Origin: CAWBCR01 sp963787375
Lineage (GTDB): Bacteria > Chloroflexota > Anaerolineae > Aggregatilineales > UBA3940
Length of the DNA stretch: 64,000 bases
Direction: 5' to 3'
NCBI GenBank assembly: GCA_963787375.1
Contig: CAWBCR010000020.1
Location: forward strand, 13,519-77,518
Below, in pieces: positions 18,154-26,618 of this stretch (its first letter is position 1; each line of letters opens with the position of its first letter). The notes under the pieces were generated by a model, which saw nothing but the letters and a program-made list of their open reading frames with translations, was not told the DNA's origin and searched no databases. The position numbers and the translations under genes were made by a program.

Positions 18154-18437
18154 AGCATCACCCCTGCCAGGCAAATCCGCCGGGTATTGAACATCCACAG
18201 ATAACCGGGTAACCCTGCGGAGAGAAGTTGCTCTCCGGGGTCGGCTTTCAGCCGACCTGTAGGCAAACGCCCGTGGGCGTTTGCACATAGCCCGACGATT
18301 GATCGTCGGGCGGGCCCGGCACCGCGCTCGGCCCCATGTCGACCCCGCGCCGGTTCGCGCCGAGGTCCATCGGAACGCCAAAGATGCGAAGCGTGTCGTT
18401 GTGCATCCGTCACCTCTGCCAAGCAAATCCGCCGGGT
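18066..18437. repeat. Direct duplication of the arginase 5' end with four hairpins between
   Basis: About 120 bp (18066-18185) covering the first 29 codons of arginase and its SD recurs at 18319-18437 with a handful of differences. The 133-bp spacer contains four consecutive inverted repeats: GGAGAG/CTCTCC (18219-18236), GTCGGCT/AGCCGAC (18240-18256), CAAACGCCC/GGGCGTTTG (18264-18283) and CCCGACGAT/ATCGTCGGG (18291-18310). The upstream copy is a 5' gene fragment that runs into the hairpins. Confidence 0.8.
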
Positions 18438-18490
18438 GAACCCGGCGGTGAAGATAGCATGAGTATAGCACGTTCGGCAGGCGAGCGGCG

Positions 18491-19532
18491 CTACACCTCG
18501 GCGTGGCGCAGCCGTTCGTAGTAGCTGTCGAGCCAGTGGTTCGACCAGCCCATCGCCTGCGTGTCCATCACGATCTGCTTCACGTCTTTGCGGGTGATCT
18601 TGGCCTCGGAGTTGAGCACGCTGCCGTTGTTGCGGCTGATAGCCAGCGTCCGCACCGCGAAGAACAGCGGCCACATGCACGCCAGCCGGATGTTGTGATA
18701 GCGGCGCGGGATGCGCTTGACGTAGCTCAGCCCGGCCCGCAGGTGCCGCTCGGCCTTGTCGGCCAGCCGCTCGACGACCTTCATCGCCTGCTCCAGGTTG
18801 TCGGGCTTGAACAGGTCGGGCGGCACGATGCCCACTTCGGCGCAGAACGACTCCGGCACGAAGATCCAGCCGCGCTCGTAGTCGGCGCGCAGCCCGCGGA
18901 TCACGTTGACCGTTTGCAGCGCCAGCCCGAACTCGCGCCCCAGCGGCAGCAGCTCGTCGGTCAGCGCCGCCAGCGGGCGGTAGTGATAGGCGAACATGTG
19001 CGTCAGCATCAGGCCCACGCGGCCCGCCACCTCGAACATGTAATCGTCGAGGTCGTCCTCGTCGTGGACCACCGGCCCGCGCGCCTGCCAGCGAGCCATG
19101 CCCAGCGCCGACTCGCGCGCTTCGTGCAGGATGACCTCCTGAAGGTCAGGCGGCAGCCGGTGGATGTAGGCCAGCACCTCGCCCGGCGTGCTTCGCGACC
19201 AGCGCCTCCGGGTCGTTGGGGTCGACGTTCTCCAGCCGCCCGGTCAGCGCTTCCACGTCGATCTGCCCATCGAGCACTTGCACCCACAGGTTCAGCAGCG
19301 CGACCTTCTGATCGGCGGGCATGGTCAGGTTGTCTTCGAGAAAGTCCGACACACGGAAGGCCAGGTAGGCCAGCGTCGTCGCCTCGCGCATCATCGCGGG
19401 AAGCTGCTCGATGGACAGCGCGAAGGTACGGCTGACCAGCCGCAGCGCGGCGCGCGGGTCGAATTGAGCGGGCGCGGGCTGCTTGCTCGCAGCGTCGCGG
19501 GTGAATAAGGCGGGTATGGGCGAGTGGCTCAA
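18491..19532 (-). CDS. Squalene/phytoene synthase family protein (frameshifted)
   Basis: Prenyl-diphosphate head-to-head condensing enzyme. Start taken as TTG at 19532, six bases after AGGAGC. Motifs: SRTFALSIEQLP, the first Asp-rich region RVSDFLED, and the second region VIRGLRADYERGWIFVP. The overall layout resembles the squalene-synthase branch more than CrtB, but product specificity cannot be fixed from sequence. The frame shifts near 19188 between LVAKHAG and EVLAYIHRLPP. Deleting one G from GGG yields a 346-aa protein of normal length. The FAD-dependent oxidase at 40873 could act in the same isoprenoid area but is unlinked. Confidence 0.75.
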
Positions 19533-19686
19533 AACAAAGCTCCTGAACGATGATGCATGGACGTGTTGCCGCACGCGATTGGTATGGGACTGTGCAAGTA
19601 TACTCGCAGTGCGCCGCCGGGGAAAGCGGCGGCGACCCGTGAGTTTATCATTTACAACAACCCTCGCGCGCGAAAGACACGCGCGG

Positions 19687-21537
19687 TCAGTCGTGCAGGA
19701 ACATCGGCACGTCGATGATCGCCCGCGTTTTGCCGGTTGTCCGCCGCCGGTACAGCAGCACCAGCTTGATCAGCCACGCCGTCTGGTTGTGCAGCAGCGT
19801 CTGCCACCACTTCGCCGGGACGAACTCCGGCAGCAGCACCGTTGCCAGTTGGCCATCGTTGTGCTCGTGGTCGGTGCGTTCAAGGAAGTCGATGAACGGC
19901 ATGATCACCGAGCGGTACGGCGATGGCACAATCACCAGCTCGGCGTCGGCGCCAAGCCCCCATTCCTGCCACTGATGCCGTACCCGCTCGCTGCTGCCCG
20001 GCTCGATCTCGACGTAGACCGCCAGCACCTTGCTGGAGATCGCGCGGGCGTAGCGCAGCGCCTCGATCACGCCGCGATGCACGCCGGAGATCGGCAGCAC
20101 GATGCGCGGCTCCGGCAGCGGCTTGAGCGACGGCGGCAGGCCCCTCAGCGTCAACTGCGACGAGATCGAGCGGTAGTGGCGGTTGATCTGCCGGAAGCCG
20201 AGCACCAGCAGCGGCAGCAGCAGCACGACGATCCACGCGCCTTCCAGGAACTTGCTCACGCCGATGATCAGCAGCGCGGTGCCGGTCGCCAGCACGCCCA
20301 GCCCGTTGACCGCCGCCTTGAGCAGCCACACCCCGTCGTGATGGTGCAGCCAGCGACTGACCATCCCTGCCTGCGACAGCGTGAACGCCAGGAACGCGCC
20401 CACCGCGAACAGCGGGATCAGCAGGTGCGTGTCGCCGTTGAACAGGACCACCAGCACCGCCGCCAGCCCGGCCAGCAGCGTGATGCTGTTCGAGAAGACC
20501 AGCCGGTCGCCCAGCAGCGCAAGCTGGCGCGGCATGAAGCCGTCGCGCGCCATGATCGACGCCAGCCGCGGGAAGCCCACAAAGCTGGTGTTGGCGGCGA
20601 CCATCAGCACCAGCAGCGTCGTCGCCTGAATCACGAAGAAGAAGAACCCCTCGCTGCCGAACACGTGCCGCGCCAGCGCGGCCAGGATCGTCTCCTGCCC
20701 TGTGGCCACCACGCCGAAGTACTGCGTCAGCCCGACGGTGCCCAGGAACAGGATTGCCATCAGCACCGCCATCGAGCCGAGCGTGCGGTTGGCGTTGCGC
20801 ACCTCCGGCGGCTTGAAGATCGGCACGCCGTTGCTGATCGACTCGACGCCGGTCAGCGCGGTGCAGCCCGCCGCGAAGGTGTGCAGCACCAGGTACAGCG
20901 TCAGCGGCGCGACTGCCGCCGGCGCGCTCGCCGTGAAGGGCGTCGGCCCCTCGCGCAGCGCCCGCACCAGCCCCACGCCGATCATCAGCAGGTAGGCCGC
21001 CACGAACAGGTACACCGGCCCGGTGGTGAACGTTCCCAACTCGCGCAGGCCGCGCAGGTTGGCCACCGTGATGATCACCAGCAGCAGCAGCGCCAGGTAC
21101 ACCCGGAAATGGTGCAGCCCCGGAAACACCGAGGTCACCGCCGCCACGCCCGCCGTCATGCTGACCGCCACGTTGAGCAGGTAGCTCATGAACAGCCCTG
21201 CCCCGGCCACCAGCCCCGGGAACTCGCCCAGGTTCTCCTTGGCCACGGCGTACGACCCGCCGCCCGCCGGGTAGGAACGGATCACCTGCGAGTACGACAG
21301 CGCCACGATGCCCAGCAGCAGTGCAATCGCCAGCGCGATCTGCCACGAGTAAAACAGCCCCGCCGCGCCCGCCGCCACCAGCCCCAGGAAGATCTCCTGG
21401 TTGGCGTAGGCAATCGACGCCAGCGCGTCCGGCGAGAGCGCCGCCAGCGCCGACAGGTTGCCCAGCCGCTCGTCTTGAGCCCGCTGGGTCGGCAGCGGCG
21501 GCCCGATGATCATCTGGCGCAGGTTGAGACTGCTCAA
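19687..21537 (-). CDS. APC-superfamily permease, KimA-like, with cytoplasmic C-terminal domain
   Basis: About 616 aa. Start set at the TTG at 21537 because GGGAGG lies 8 nt upstream; earlier in-frame codons run into an intergenic palindrome. Twelve predicted helices carry APC signatures (SPDALASIAYANQEIF, SYPAGGGSYAVAKENLG, LTGVESISNGVP). This pattern is closest to the KimA/YdaO group of potassium importers and related amino-acid permeases. The last 170 residues form a soluble alpha/beta domain (RIVLPISGVHRGVIEALRYA) resembling a universal-stress-type regulatory fold. No c-di-AMP riboswitch-like sequence is seen in the short upstream gap. Confidence 0.75.
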   Translation of the reverse strand: MSSLNLRQMIIGPPLPTQRAQDERLGNLSALAALSPDALASIAYANQEIFLGLVAAGAAGLFYSWQIALAIALLLGIVALSYSQVIRSYPAGGGSYAVAKENLGEFPGLVAGAGLFMSYLLNVAVSMTAGVAAVTSVFPGLHHFRVYLALLLLVIITVANLRGLRELGTFTTGPVYLFVAAYLLMIGVGLVRALREGPTPFTASAPAAVAPLTLYLVLHTFAAGCTALTGVESISNGVPIFKPPEVRNANRTLGSMAVLMAILFLGTVGLTQYFGVVATGQETILAALARHVFGSEGFFFFVIQATTLLVLMVAANTSFVGFPRLASIMARDGFMPRQLALLGDRLVFSNSITLLAGLAAVLVVLFNGDTHLLIPLFAVGAFLAFTLSQAGMVSRWLHHHDGVWLLKAAVNGLGVLATGTALLIIGVSKFLEGAWIVVLLLPLLVLGFRQINRHYRSISSQLTLRGLPPSLKPLPEPRIVLPISGVHRGVIEALRYARAISSKVLAVYVEIEPGSSERVRHQWQEWGLGADAELVIVPSPYRSVIMPFIDFLERTDHEHNDGQLATVLLPEFVPAKWWQTLLHNQTAWLIKLVLLYRRRTTGKTRAIIDVPMFLHD

Positions 21538-21628
21538 TGCGTTGCCTCCCTGGCATGCGATCCTTCCATCATACACAACAGGCCGCCACTCCGATAGTGG
21601 CAGCCTGCCAATTGGCCAGATCATGGTA

Positions 21629-21650
21629 GGGGCACGGCATGCCGTGCCCC
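21629..21650. repeat. Palindrome GGGGCACGGCATGCCGTGCC...
   Basis: Perfect 22-bp palindrome in the gap between the permease and the crotonase gene. Identical core to the element at 3362-3387. Confidence 0.6.
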
Positions 21651-21675
21651 GCATTGGATTGAATATAGAGCGTCG

Positions 21676-22461
21676 CTACGCATCCCCGGCGAAGCTGAAC
21701 ACCGGCTTGCGCTTCTCCAGAAAGGCCGCCACTGCTTCGAGGTGATCGGCGGTGGCCCACAGCCGCGCCAGCATCTCGCGCTCGGCCTCGAACGCCTCGT
21801 TGGCCTCCAGCCGCACCAGCCGCTTGAGCGCCCGCACGGCCTGCGGCGGGTTGGCCGCGATGATCGTCGCCAGGTCGCGCGCGGCAGGCACGACGGCCGC
21901 CACTGGCAGCACCTGCTCGACCAGCCCCAGCCGCAGCGCCTCCTCGGCCACGATGATGCGCCCGGTCAGCAGCAGTTCCATCGCCCGGCCATAGCCCACC
22001 AGCCGCTTGAGCCGCTGCGCGCCGCCCCACGCCGTCGAGATGCCCTGCCGCACGTGGACGAACCCCAGCGACGCCCCCTCGGCGGCGATGCGGATGTCGC
22101 ACGCCACGGCGATCTCGCACCCGCCCCCGCGCGAATGCCCGTTAATGGCCGCCACCACCGGCACGTCGATGCGGTCCAGTTCGTCGAGCGCCTCGCCCAT
22201 CACGTCGGCCAGCCGTCGGCCATCCCGCTCGGCGGGGTAGTGCTGTAGCTCCGACAGGTCGCCGCCGCTGATAAACGCCCGCTCGCCCGCGCCGGTGACG
22301 ATCAGCGCGCGGATGCGCTTGTCGTCGCGCGCGGCGCGCACCGCGTCGCGAAAGGCTTCCATCGCCGCCCAGTCGAGCGCATTCATCTTGTTCTGGCGGT
22401 CGACGATCAGCGTGCCAACGCCCTCGCCGTCAACCTCCAGGTGGATTCCCATGTCGCTCAT
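21676..22461 (-). CDS. Enoyl-CoA hydratase/isomerase (crotonase) family protein
   Basis: 261 aa, start ATG at 22461 after GGGGAGA. Crotonase fold: acyl-CoA pocket AFISGGDLSEL (oxyanion-hole Gly), INGHSRGGGCEIAVACDIRIA and the helix WGGAQRLKRLVG. In true hydratases the two catalytic Glu sit in the AxNG...G.G.E region and in the following EVxLG[IL].P segment. Here the second position is in VRQGISTAWGG with no Glu. It may therefore be an isomerase, hydrolase or decarboxylase rather than a hydratase. It could contribute to acyl-CoA metabolism with the thiolase and acyl-CoA dehydrogenase elsewhere in the window. Confidence 0.8.
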   Translation of the reverse strand: MSDMGIHLEVDGEGVGTLIVDRQNKMNALDWAAMEAFRDAVRAARDDKRIRALIVTGAGERAFISGGDLSELQHYPAERDGRRLADVMGEALDELDRIDVPVVAAINGHSRGGGCEIAVACDIRIAAEGASLGFVHVRQGISTAWGGAQRLKRLVGYGRAMELLLTGRIIVAEEALRLGLVEQVLPVAAVVPAARDLATIIAANPPQAVRALKRLVRLEANEAFEAEREMLARLWATADHLEAVAAFLEKRKPVFSFAGDA

Positions 22462-22608
22462 CGCTGTCTCCCCATAAACAGACGTAATGGCCGACGCCTT
22501 GCAGCATCAGCCATCCATTCAGATGATATAACAGGGCTGGCAGCGGAAAGTGACGCACCAGTTTTTGGGGAAAGACGAGCCGTGGGGGATGCGGAGGGAG
22601 AAATCGGG

Positions 22609-22704
22609 CCGCAGATAACACAGACGAAGACATTAAAATCTGTGAAATCGGTGTAATCTGTGGGCTGATTTCTTTACTTTGCGCCCTTTGCGACTTTGCG
22701 GTGA
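22609..22704. repeat. Interspersed repeat (CCGCAGATAACACAGA...CTTTGCGG)
   Basis: Copy of the CCACAGAT/TTTGCGG family in the 254-bp gap between crotonase and the SH3 lipoprotein. Shares AATCTGTGAAATCGGTGTAA with copies at 29981 and 54993. Confidence 0.65.
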
Positions 22705-22715
22705 GGAATCTCTTA

Positions 22716-24356
22716 CTACGGCGCTCTGCCGTACACCGGGTCGAATGGCACGTCGGCAATCTTCACGTTCAACTGCACCAGGTCCACGACGATCCAGCCG
22801 CGCTTGCCGTCGGGGGCCTCGACCTGCATCCAACTGTTGTTGTAGTTGGTGCTGATCGCCTGCAGGCTGTCGCCCTTGACCAGCACCTCAGTCACGTCGT
22901 AGTCGTAGCCCGGCCCCTCGCGCAGGTTCAGCTCGTCGGTCACCACCACCGCGTCGGGGATGGCCTCGGCGACCGTCACCGTGGCGGTCCCGACCTTGCC
23001 GCTCTGCGTGCCGACCAGCCGCAGCGTGTAGTCGCCGGGCGGCACCGTCGCCAGGTCCACGTCGTAGGTGAACTGCCCGCCCGCGTCGGCGGTGGGCAGC
23101 GAGTCGCGGATGCTGCGCTCGCTGCCGATCAGCTCAAACAGCACCGTCTCGTTGGGCTTGAAGCCCTGCGCCACCACGTGCAGCGTATCGCCCTGTCGCG
23201 GGGCCTGCGGCATGATGAACAGCGCATCGGGCGCGGGCGCGGGGGTCGCCGTGGGCAGCGCCTCTGCTACGCTGTAGGCCAGCGTGATCTCGACCTGCTG
23301 CTGGATCAGCCCGAACGCGTCGCTGAAAGGCTGGATGTACAGCGTGGCGCTGTAGTCGCCAACCGGCAGGTTGGAGCGGTCGACGCTGATCGTCACGTCG
23401 ACCGGCGCGGAGTTGGGTGCCAGCGGGAACGACTCAGGATTGATCTGCACGTGCGCGTCGTCGGTCTTGACGAAGAACGTCCACGGCGGTGGCGGGTCGG
23501 CGTTCTGCGAGCGCCAGCTTATCTTGAGCGTGGTCTGATCTTCGATGCCCAGGTCGATGCGGCTGCCGGACGGGTACACGTCGAACACCGGGTAGGCCCA
23601 GTGAAAGGCCAGGTCGGCGCGCAGGTCGACGTCGGGCGGCTGGCCGATGCGCCCCGCCAGGTAGCGGTCGACGTTGAGGTTGGACCACGTCGCGAAGGCG
23701 CTGCGCGTCAGCGTCACGACCACCAGCGCAAGCTGCGCGTCGGGCGGCTCGCCGGCAGCGCGCAGGACTGTCACGCCGTCGAAGGGCGTCGAATAGGCCT
23801 CCAGCGGCGCGCCGGTCAGCGCCAGCGGGCGGGCGGGGTTGTACAGGTACAGCAGCACCGCGTCGTCGGGGCCTTTCGACAGCCGGTCGCGGATGTCGGC
23901 CTCGGCCAGCGTGCCGAGCGGCGTCAGGTCCGACAGGTCCAGCGGCCCGGCAGCGGTCGTGATGTTGTAGCCGGTGACCGCCAGCGGCGGCATCACCACC
24001 CGCCGCACGGTCGCGTTACCGGCCAGCGGCACGACCAGCGTGTAATGCAGCCCGGCGGGGTCCTCGGCGCGCAGCAGTTCCGTGTGCCCGATGACGGCCA
24101 CTTCCAGTTTGACGCCCGCAACGTGCTCGCCCGACTGCCCCGACACGGCTTGAAAGTCGACCACGCCGGCGGCGCTGGTGACGCGCCCCACGCCGCTCGC
24201 ATCGGTGACGCCGTCGGCAAGCTGCACGGTGGGCGATCCGCCGCCAGACAGCAGGCTCCGCACGGCCTTGCAGCCGCCCAGCGACAGCGCGGCGATCAGG
24301 GCTGCCGCCAGCAGCAGGTGATGTCTTTTCCGGCCCGATGTGTCTTGCGTGGTCAT
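22716..24356 (-). CDS. SH3b-containing lipoprotein, large
   Basis: About 546 aa. Start taken as the ATG at 24356, where a signal peptide with lipobox LSLGGC follows. Mature protein: two strand-rich Ig-like regions (about 310-420 and 420-480, the second with FKPNETVLFELIGSE), and a C-terminal bacterial SH3 domain at about 485-545 (LNLREGPGYDYDV ... SWMQVEAPDGKRGWIV). A TATACT sits 7 nt before the ATG and no SD is visible, so the transcript may be leaderless. Likely an outer-surface protein binding cell wall or peptides. Confidence 0.75.
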   Translation of the reverse strand: MTTQDTSGRKRHHLLLAAALIAALSLGGCKAVRSLLSGGGSPTVQLADGVTDASGVGRVTSAAGVVDFQAVSGQSGEHVAGVKLEVAVIGHTELLRAEDPAGLHYTLVVPLAGNATVRRVVMPPLAVTGYNITTAAGPLDLSDLTPLGTLAEADIRDRLSKGPDDAVLLYLYNPARPLALTGAPLEAYSTPFDGVTVLRAAGEPPDAQLALVVVTLTRSAFATWSNLNVDRYLAGRIGQPPDVDLRADLAFHWAYPVFDVYPSGSRIDLGIEDQTTLKISWRSQNADPPPPWTFFVKTDDAHVQINPESFPLAPNSAPVDVTISVDRSNLPVGDYSATLYIQPFSDAFGLIQQQVEITLAYSVAEALPTATPAPAPDALFIMPQAPRQGDTLHVVAQGFKPNETVLFELIGSERSIRDSLPTADAGGQFTYDVDLATVPPGDYTLRLVGTQSGKVGTATVTVAEAIPDAVVVTDELNLREGPGYDYDVTEVLVKGDSLQAISTNYNNSWMQVEAPDGKRGWIVVDLVQLNVKIADVPFDPVYGRAP

Positions 24357-24400
24357 GGGCGCAAGTATAGCGCGCCGATTCGGCGCGGGCCAGCGCGGAG

Positions 24401-24517
24401 CCAGAACCTCACCCCGACCTCGCACGACCGGTGGTCGCACGCTCGGTCTGCCCCTCTCCAGATTGGAGAGGGGCGGCGAGATCGCTCACAGAGCGATTGA
24501 GCGGGGTGAGGTTCTGG
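24401..24517. repeat. Large palindromic repeat with 15-bp outer arms
   Basis: CCAGAACCTCACCCC (24401-24415) and its exact complement (24503-24517) bracket CCCCTCTCC...GGAGAGGGG. The most perfect member of the CTCACCCC family here. Confidence 0.8.
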
Positions 24518-24527
24518 GTGGCCCTCC

Positions 24528-24731
24528 GTAAGCCAATCGCCAGCCAGTTGACAGGCATCACCCCGGCGCTGCGTCAAGCGCGACACGCGATTCGGGGTTA
24601 CTATTGAGATAGATTGCACGAACAGCGAGGAAGTCCGCACCGTCTCGCGAAACGCCGAGCCTCAAGTGAAGCGCCTTCAGTCCCGGTCAGGTGGCCGGGA
24701 CTGTGTCATGTGCCTGTATACAGGAGGACCT
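24528..24731 (+). promoter_or_regulatory. Shared promoter/leader module, copy 1
   Basis: Begins with a 27-bp sequence (24528-24554) found exactly, in inverted orientation, at 35071-35097 upstream of another lipoprotein. It contains TTGACA (24548-24553). Farther down, both leaders share CGCTGCGTC-AGCGCG and, just before the gene, the hairpin AGTCCCGG/CCGGGACT followed by CTGT.TCAT and ACAGGAGG (the SD). No good -10 at 17 bp from TTGACA is seen. Confidence 0.5.
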
Positions 24732-25343
24732 ATGTTCAAACGCATCGCAGCCCTTATCCTGATCCTCATCGCAGCCGCCGCGCTGGCGGCTTGCGGCACA
24801 TCCACGGCGCAGCAGCCCGCGCCGACTTCCCCGGCAACCGTCGCCCCCACGCCTGCCCCGCCGACTGCCGTCCCGCCGACCGTCGAGGCAACCGCCGGGC
24901 CGACTGTCGCGCCGCCTACTGCGCCCGCCGGGCCGCAGGTCGACATGGTGACGGTTTACCTCATCGCCATCGGCGACAACGGCGTGTCGGGCCCGATGGT
25001 GGGCTGCGGCGACAGCGCCGTGGCGGTCAACGTGCCCATCACGCCCACCGATCAGCCGCTCATGCCGGCCATCGAGGCGCTGCTGGCCATCAAAGACCAG
25101 TTCTACGGGGAGTCGGGCCTGTACGACGCGCTGTACCAGTCCACGCTGACAGTCGACAGCGCCAGCATCACCGGCGACACGGCAGCGGTCGCGCTGTCGG
25201 GCGCGCTGCTGCAGGGCGGTGAGTGCAACTCGCCGCGCGTCAAGGCCCAGCTTGAGCTGACTGCCGCGCAGTTCCCCGGCGTGACACAGACGGCCATCAC
25301 GCTCAACGGCCAGTCGCTTGACGATGCGCTGTCGCTAAAGTAG
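24732..25343 (+). CDS. Lipoprotein with GerMN-like domain
   Basis: 203 aa, ATG at 24732 with SD AGGAGG. Signal peptide with lipobox LAAC (Cys 21), then a Pro/Thr/Ala stalk (25-75). The remaining 130 residues fit the GerMN pattern: strand VTVYLIAIGD, then a region with PITPTDQPLMPAIEALLAIKDQ, a Cys-containing strand, and ALSGALLQGGECNSPRVKAQLELTAAQFP. GerMN domains occur in spore germination proteins and, widely, as secreted modules in non-sporeformers. Its signal peptide and leader closely resemble those of the gene at 34223-34909. Confidence 0.75.
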   Translation: MFKRIAALILILIAAAALAACGTSTAQQPAPTSPATVAPTPAPPTAVPPTVEATAGPTVAPPTAPAGPQVDMVTVYLIAIGDNGVSGPMVGCGDSAVAVNVPITPTDQPLMPAIEALLAIKDQFYGESGLYDALYQSTLTVDSASITGDTAAVALSGALLQGGECNSPRVKAQLELTAAQFPGVTQTAITLNGQSLDDALSLK

Positions 25344-25358
25344 GCGGGAGAGAATACT

Positions 25359-25488
25359 TCACCGCTGAGGCGCAAAGAACGCAAAGAAGATCATCCACAG
25401 ATGACATAGATTTTGATCTCTTCATCTGTGTCATCTGTGGACTGATTGTTCTTCCTCTGCGCTCTTGGCGTCTTTGCGGTGAATCTTT
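25359..25488. repeat. Interspersed repeat (CCACAGATG... type)
   Basis: TTCACCGCTGAGGCGCAAAG at the left and GCGTCTTTGCGGTGAA at the right bracket ATCCACAGATGACA...TGTCATCTGTGGA. It is a nested palindrome between two convergent genes. Same family as 6233-6351. Confidence 0.7.
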
Positions 25489-25494
25489 TCTTTG

Positions 25495-26424
25495 TTACTC
25501 TTTGCCCGCGTAGTAATCCGGCACGACGATGTGCGCCTCACGCGGGGGGCGGACGTACTGCTCGTCTTCCGGCGGGCGCGGTGGCAGGTCGATGGGATCG
25601 GGCGTGGCGTCCTCGTAGGGGATCATGCTCAGGATGTGGCGGATGCCGTTCAGCCGGGCGCGGCGCTTGTCATCCGACTCAATCTGGTACCAGCGCGCCT
25701 CGGGGATGTCGGTGTGCTCGAACATGATGTCTTTGGCCTTCGAGTACTCGACCCAGCGGGCGCGCGTCTCCAGGTCCATCGGGCTGAGCTTCCAGCGGCG
25801 GGTGGGGTCCTGGACGCGCTCCTGAAAGCGGCGCTCCTGCTCGTCGTCGCTGACCGACAGCCAGTACTTCAACACCACCATCCCGGAGCGGACCAGCATC
25901 CGCTCGAACTCCGGGCACGAGCGCAGGAACTCCCAGTATTCGTCGTCGTCGCAGAAACCCATCACCCGCTCGACGCCCGCGCGGTTGTACCACGAGCGGT
26001 CGAAGATGACGATCTCCCCGGCGGCGGGCAGGTGCGCCACGTAGCGTTGAAAGTACCACTGTATCCGCTCGACGTTGGACGGCGCGGGCAGCGCCACCAG
26101 CCGCACGCCGCGCGGGTTCAGCGGCTCGGTGATACGCTTGATCAGCCCGCCCTTCCCGGCGGCGTCGCGCCCCTCAAACAACATGACGACGTGCACCCCT
26201 TTGTCCTTGACCCAGTACTGGAGCTTGACCAGCTCGGTCTGGAGCCTCGCCAGCTCGTTCTCGTAGAACTGCTTGTCGAGCCAGGTCTTCTTGATCTCTT
26301 TGTAGCTGCCCAGATGAGCCGTGTCGCCGGCGGTTTTGGCGGCTGCGCCGGCAGCTTTGCCGGGGTTGTCCCCGGTCTTCTTGTGGCCCTTCCCGTTCTT
26401 CTTGGACTTGTCTTTGTGCGCCAT
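25495..26424 (-). CDS. ppk2: Polyphosphate kinase 2 (PPK2)
   Basis: 309 aa, start ATG at 26424 with SD AAGGAGCAC. Transfers phosphate between polyphosphate and nucleotides. Walker A EGRDAAGKGG at 84-93, Walker B/lid FDRSWYNRAG at 141-150, and the PPK2 signature RQERVQDPTRRWKLSP-like segment are all present. The first 45 residues are a Lys/Gly/Ala-rich low-complexity tail absent from most family members. The single domain and this length fit a class I-type enzyme; direction (ADP or GDP forming) cannot be told. It ends beside an interspersed repeat. Confidence 0.9.
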   Translation of the reverse strand: MAHKDKSKKNGKGHKKTGDNPGKAAGAAAKTAGDTAHLGSYKEIKKTWLDKQFYENELARLQTELVKLQYWVKDKGVHVVMLFEGRDAAGKGGLIKRITEPLNPRGVRLVALPAPSNVERIQWYFQRYVAHLPAAGEIVIFDRSWYNRAGVERVMGFCDDDEYWEFLRSCPEFERMLVRSGMVVLKYWLSVSDDEQERRFQERVQDPTRRWKLSPMDLETRARWVEYSKAKDIMFEHTDIPEARWYQIESDDKRRARLNGIRHILSMIPYEDATPDPIDLPPRPPEDEQYVRPPREAHIVVPDYYAGKE

Positions 26425-26549
26425 CCTGTGCTCCTTGCGCGGTGGGTCAGCGACGGTAGGCGGCGGCAGATGGGCTGCCTGCGTCTAGTATACAACAGAA
26501 GCGGCGGGTGGATGAAGCGCGCAGGCACGTCACACCGGGGGAAACGAAA

Positions 26550-26573
26550 GGGGCGCACCTGTGTGTGCGCCCC
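26550..26573. repeat. Palindrome GGGGCGCAC...GTGCGCCCC
   Basis: 9-bp perfect stem with a CTGTGT loop between PPK2 and the peptidase gene. A near-identical element lies at 59951-59972. No T-tract, so more likely a repeat than a terminator. Confidence 0.5.
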
Positions 26574-26618
26574 CCACGACATTGTCAATGCGATGCTAAT
26601 CCAAAGCCGATGTTTTTC

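Noticed and set aside
18481..19177. Open plus-strand frames opposite the squalene synthase and other genes
   Set aside because: These antisense frames are long only because of the high GC content; they have no SD, no domains and odd composition (Arg, Gln, His-rich).
24614..24660. GAGGAAGTCC resembling an RNase P RNA motif in the shared leader
   Set aside because: Only about 200 nt lie between the promoter-like block and the gene, too short for RNase P, and the other conserved elements are missing.
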